A DNA stretch of 6,976 bases, taken from assembly GCA_021821705.1 (NCBI GenBank), contig JAKACE010000096.1:1-6976 (forward strand), written 5' to 3'. Made by a program: the position numbers and the translations under genes. Positions 5,068-6,976 of the stretch are shown in pieces. Source of the stretch: Actinomycetes bacterium (lineage in GTDB: Bacteria; Actinomycetota; Acidimicrobiia; Acidimicrobiales; Palsa-688). The notes under the pieces are model-generated. The model did not search any database. It was not told the DNA's origin and worked only from the letters and a program-made list of their open reading frames with translations. How positions within the stretch are numbered: position 1 is the first letter of the stretch; each line of letters opens with the position of its first letter.

Positions 5068-6963
5068 CTAACCACCCCTGGCCAGGCGCCCGAGCGACAG
5101 GCTGTCGATCTCGCGGATATGCAGGCGCCTGGCGGCCAGGAGGTATGTTGCCGCCCCGGCAAGGACTATCACTGCCAACCTCAGCACCGAGCCGACGAAG
5201 CTCGACGGTACCGGCACGAAATGGCCCATCACCCCAACGACGACGGCCATCGCGGCCGTGGCCTTGGCGACGTCTGCCCACCATCCAACCGGGACGGCCA
5301 TGCCGCAGGAGCGTCGCAACCTGCGCCACACGACCGGGAGCACCACCGTGTACGGAGCTATCCATGCCAGGGTGAGCCCCCGCACGCCCAGAACGGGGTA
5401 CAAGCCGAGGGCCAGCACCACCGTCATGGTGTTCTCGACCACGTAGAGCCAGAACATCGACCTGGCGTCCTGTTGGGACTGGAACGCCCGCATGAGCAGC
5501 AGGTAGGTGCTGAACCCGGGGAGGCCCAGGGCGAAGATGGTGAGGAGGAAGCCCGTGGCTCTGGCCGCCGGCACGGTGAGGCCCCCGTGGGCCAGGGCGA
5601 GGACGGCGACGGGCTGGCCGATCACAGCCAGCCCCACCCCCGCAGGCGCCACCAGCGCCACGGTTTGGCGGGTGGCGCGGGCCAGGCGCAGGGCGAAGCC
5701 GTCAGGGTCCCCGACCGACCAGCGCTCGGCCAGCTCGGGAGCGACGGCGAAGGCGATCGACACCGCTATGACCGAGTAGGGCAGCAGCATGAAGTAGTAG
5801 GCGTAGGTGAAGGACGAATAGTTGCCGCTGCGCCCGTTGGCGAGGATCGAGATCAGCGCCAGCGAGGCCTGGTTGGTGACCACCGCCCCCACGGTCCAGC
5901 CCGAGAGACGCCCGATCGTGCGCAGGGCGCGGTGGCGGGGGCGCCAGAGGGGCTTGAGCGGGATCCGGGCCTTCACCAGCGACGGCACCTGGGCGAGCAG
6001 CTGCACGAGGTAGCCGGCGGTGGTACCGATACCGACCACGGCCACCGCTGTGGCGTCCTGACGGTAGGCCTGCACCGAGTGGCTGTGCACGAGGTGGTCG
6101 GCGACCGCCAGCGCGCCGATTGTGACCACGTTGGCCAGCACCGGGCTGAACGAGGCGGCCACAAACCTGCGGCGTGCGTTGAGAAGGGCCGTCGTCACCG
6201 CTATCAGACCGATGAAGAGGAGCTGAGGGGTGAACAGGCGCAGCCACGTGGTGGCCAGGGCCCGCTCCCCGACACCCCTGCTCCCGCCCGCCCTCAGCAG
6301 GAACAGGTCGACTATGTAGGGGGCCAGCAGCCAGAACACCACCGTCGCGACGACCAGGACCAGGGTCAGGAAGGAGACCACCGCCGGCACCGCCTCGTCG
6401 TCCTCGCGGTCGCGGCGGCGGGTGAGCGACTGCATCAGCACCGGGAGCATGGTGGCCGACAGCACACCGCCCAGGAGGAGGTCGTAGATGGTGTTTGGGA
6501 TGGTGTTCGCCTGGTTGTAGGCGTCCGAGAGGCTGTGCTGGCCCAGCACCCAGCCGATCGCCACCAGCCGGGCGAACCCGCTCGAGCGCGACAGGCCTGT
6601 GCCCACCGCCATCAGGGCTGCGCTGCGGGCAGACGACGGCACCTCGCCCGAGGGTGGGCGCGGTGCCGGGCCGTAGCCGGCCCGGGCCAGCTCCGCCGCC
6701 TCCTGGCTGCTCCAGGGGGCCAGGACGGTGAGGCCGGGGCCTACCCTGACGGCGCCGGCTCGCTGGCGCGCCGGGGGGGGAGGGGGTGGTAGGCGCAGGC
6801 CCTGAGCCGTGGCGTCCGCTGGCACGAACTCGCTGTCGGGTAACCCGGCCGGCGGCGGGGGCAGCTGGCTCGCAGGCGCCGGCGCAGGGACGGGACGCCG
6901 GTCGGCACCGGCAAGGCCGCCAGGACCGGGGCGCCCGGGCGTCCCCTGCACCGGGCCGGTCAC
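5068..6963 (-). CDS. murJ: MurJ/MviN-type lipid II flippase
   Basis: MurJ, a MOP-superfamily integral membrane protein that moves the peptidoglycan precursor lipid II across the cytoplasmic membrane. Residues 1-110 are a polar, proline-rich extension. From about 112 onward hydrophobic segments fill the sequence to 610, consistent with 14 helices. Signatures visible are SRSSGFAR (125-132), DAYNQANTIPNTIYDLLLGG (147-166), P174 in ATMLPVL, NARRRF with LANVV (262-280), YYFMLLPYSVIAVSIAFAVAPELAE (389-413) and RAFQSQQDAR (492-501). At 631 residues it ends with a short basic tail (LHIREIDSLSLGRLARGG). It lacks the pseudokinase and ectodomain fused to mycobacterial MviN. GTG 6963 has GGGAG seven bases upstream. 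The frame stays open to the window edge, so a longer N-terminus is not excluded. The stop is TAG. Confidence 0.92.
   Translation of the reverse strand: MTGPVQGTPGRPGPGGLAGADRRPVPAPAPASQLPPPPAGLPDSEFVPADATAQGLRLPPPPPPARQRAGAVRVGPGLTVLAPWSSQEAAELARAGYGPAPRPPSGEVPSSARSAALMAVGTGLSRSSGFARLVAIGWVLGQHSLSDAYNQANTIPNTIYDLLLGGVLSATMLPVLMQSLTRRRDREDDEAVPAVVSFLTLVLVVATVVFWLLAPYIVDLFLLRAGGSRGVGERALATTWLRLFTPQLLFIGLIAVTTALLNARRRFVAASFSPVLANVVTIGALAVADHLVHSHSVQAYRQDATAVAVVGIGTTAGYLVQLLAQVPSLVKARIPLKPLWRPRHRALRTIGRLSGWTVGAVVTNQASLALISILANGRSGNYSSFTYAYYFMLLPYSVIAVSIAFAVAPELAERWSVGDPDGFALRLARATRQTVALVAPAGVGLAVIGQPVAVLALAHGGLTVPAARATGFLLTIFALGLPGFSTYLLLMRAFQSQQDARSMFWLYVVENTMTVVLALGLYPVLGVRGLTLAWIAPYTVVLPVVWRRLRRSCGMAVPVGWWADVAKATAAMAVVVGVMGHFVPVPSSFVGSVLRLAVIVLAGAATYLLAARRLHIREIDSLSLGRLARGG
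6773..6786. repeat. G8-A-G5 homopolymer tract inside murJ
   Basis: Eight G, one A and five G on the plus strand encode the PPPPPP run at residues 59-64 of MurJ. The tract lies in the proline-rich, probably cytoplasmic extension ahead of the first membrane helix. Runs of this kind are prone to slippage and to sequencing error. Confidence 0.8.
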
Positions 6964-6976
6964 GCCGGCGCTCCCG

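Noticed and set aside
5119..6792. Long plus-strand open frame opposite murJ (557 codons)
   Set aside because: Antisense shadow with runs of H, R, Q and G and no domain; murJ on the minus strand explains the region.

Overview
The window reads as a GC-rich actinobacterial chromosome segment (Actinomycetota; the class cannot be fixed from this stretch). Every gene I can support lies on the minus strand, so biological reading order runs from the right edge to the left: murJ (lipid II flippase), a DegV-family lipid-binding protein, a receptor-type Ser/Thr kinase interrupted by an in-frame amber codon, a small two-helix membrane protein, trxB (thioredoxin reductase) and trxA (thioredoxin). The pair murJ ... 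trxB-trxA is the arrangement known from the origin-proximal region of many actinobacteria (in Mycobacterium: mviN-sigM-...-trxB-trxC). Here the sigM-type sigma factor is absent, and a DegV gene, a kinase and a small membrane protein stand between.

Right part (about 3700-6976): MurJ has a long proline-rich cytoplasmic N-terminus and then the flippase core. It ends without the pseudokinase and extracellular jellyroll-like domain that mycobacterial MviN carries. Those modules are instead on a separate gene two positions downstream: kinase, one membrane helix, and an ectodomain resembling the MviN C-terminal domain. The kinase keeps its catalytic residues. One TAG codon at 3703-3705 interrupts it, with coding signal continuing in the same frame on both sides. 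TAG ends murJ and trxB too, so it is a real stop here, and the kinase is either a pseudogene, a sequencing or assembly error, or a readthrough case.

Left part (1-1760): trxB and trxA each have, directly upstream, the same element GCGGAAT-N18-GTTG. This matches the consensus of the disulfide-stress ECF sigma factor SigR/SigH (GGAAT-N18-GTT). Each gene therefore seems to have its own redox-controlled promoter, with a structured, possibly terminating segment between them. The thioredoxin pair would recycle cytoplasmic disulfides with NADPH.

Intergenic stretches hold several GC-rich hairpins without clear U-tracts, typical of actinobacterial gene ends, and a likely leaderless promoter for the small membrane protein. 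I see no tRNA, rRNA, mobile element, CRISPR array or phage gene. No gene-free stretch exceeds 300 bases; the longest is 216 bases between trxB and trxA. The best leads are the twin SigR-type promoters, the split MviN architecture and the amber-interrupted kinase.
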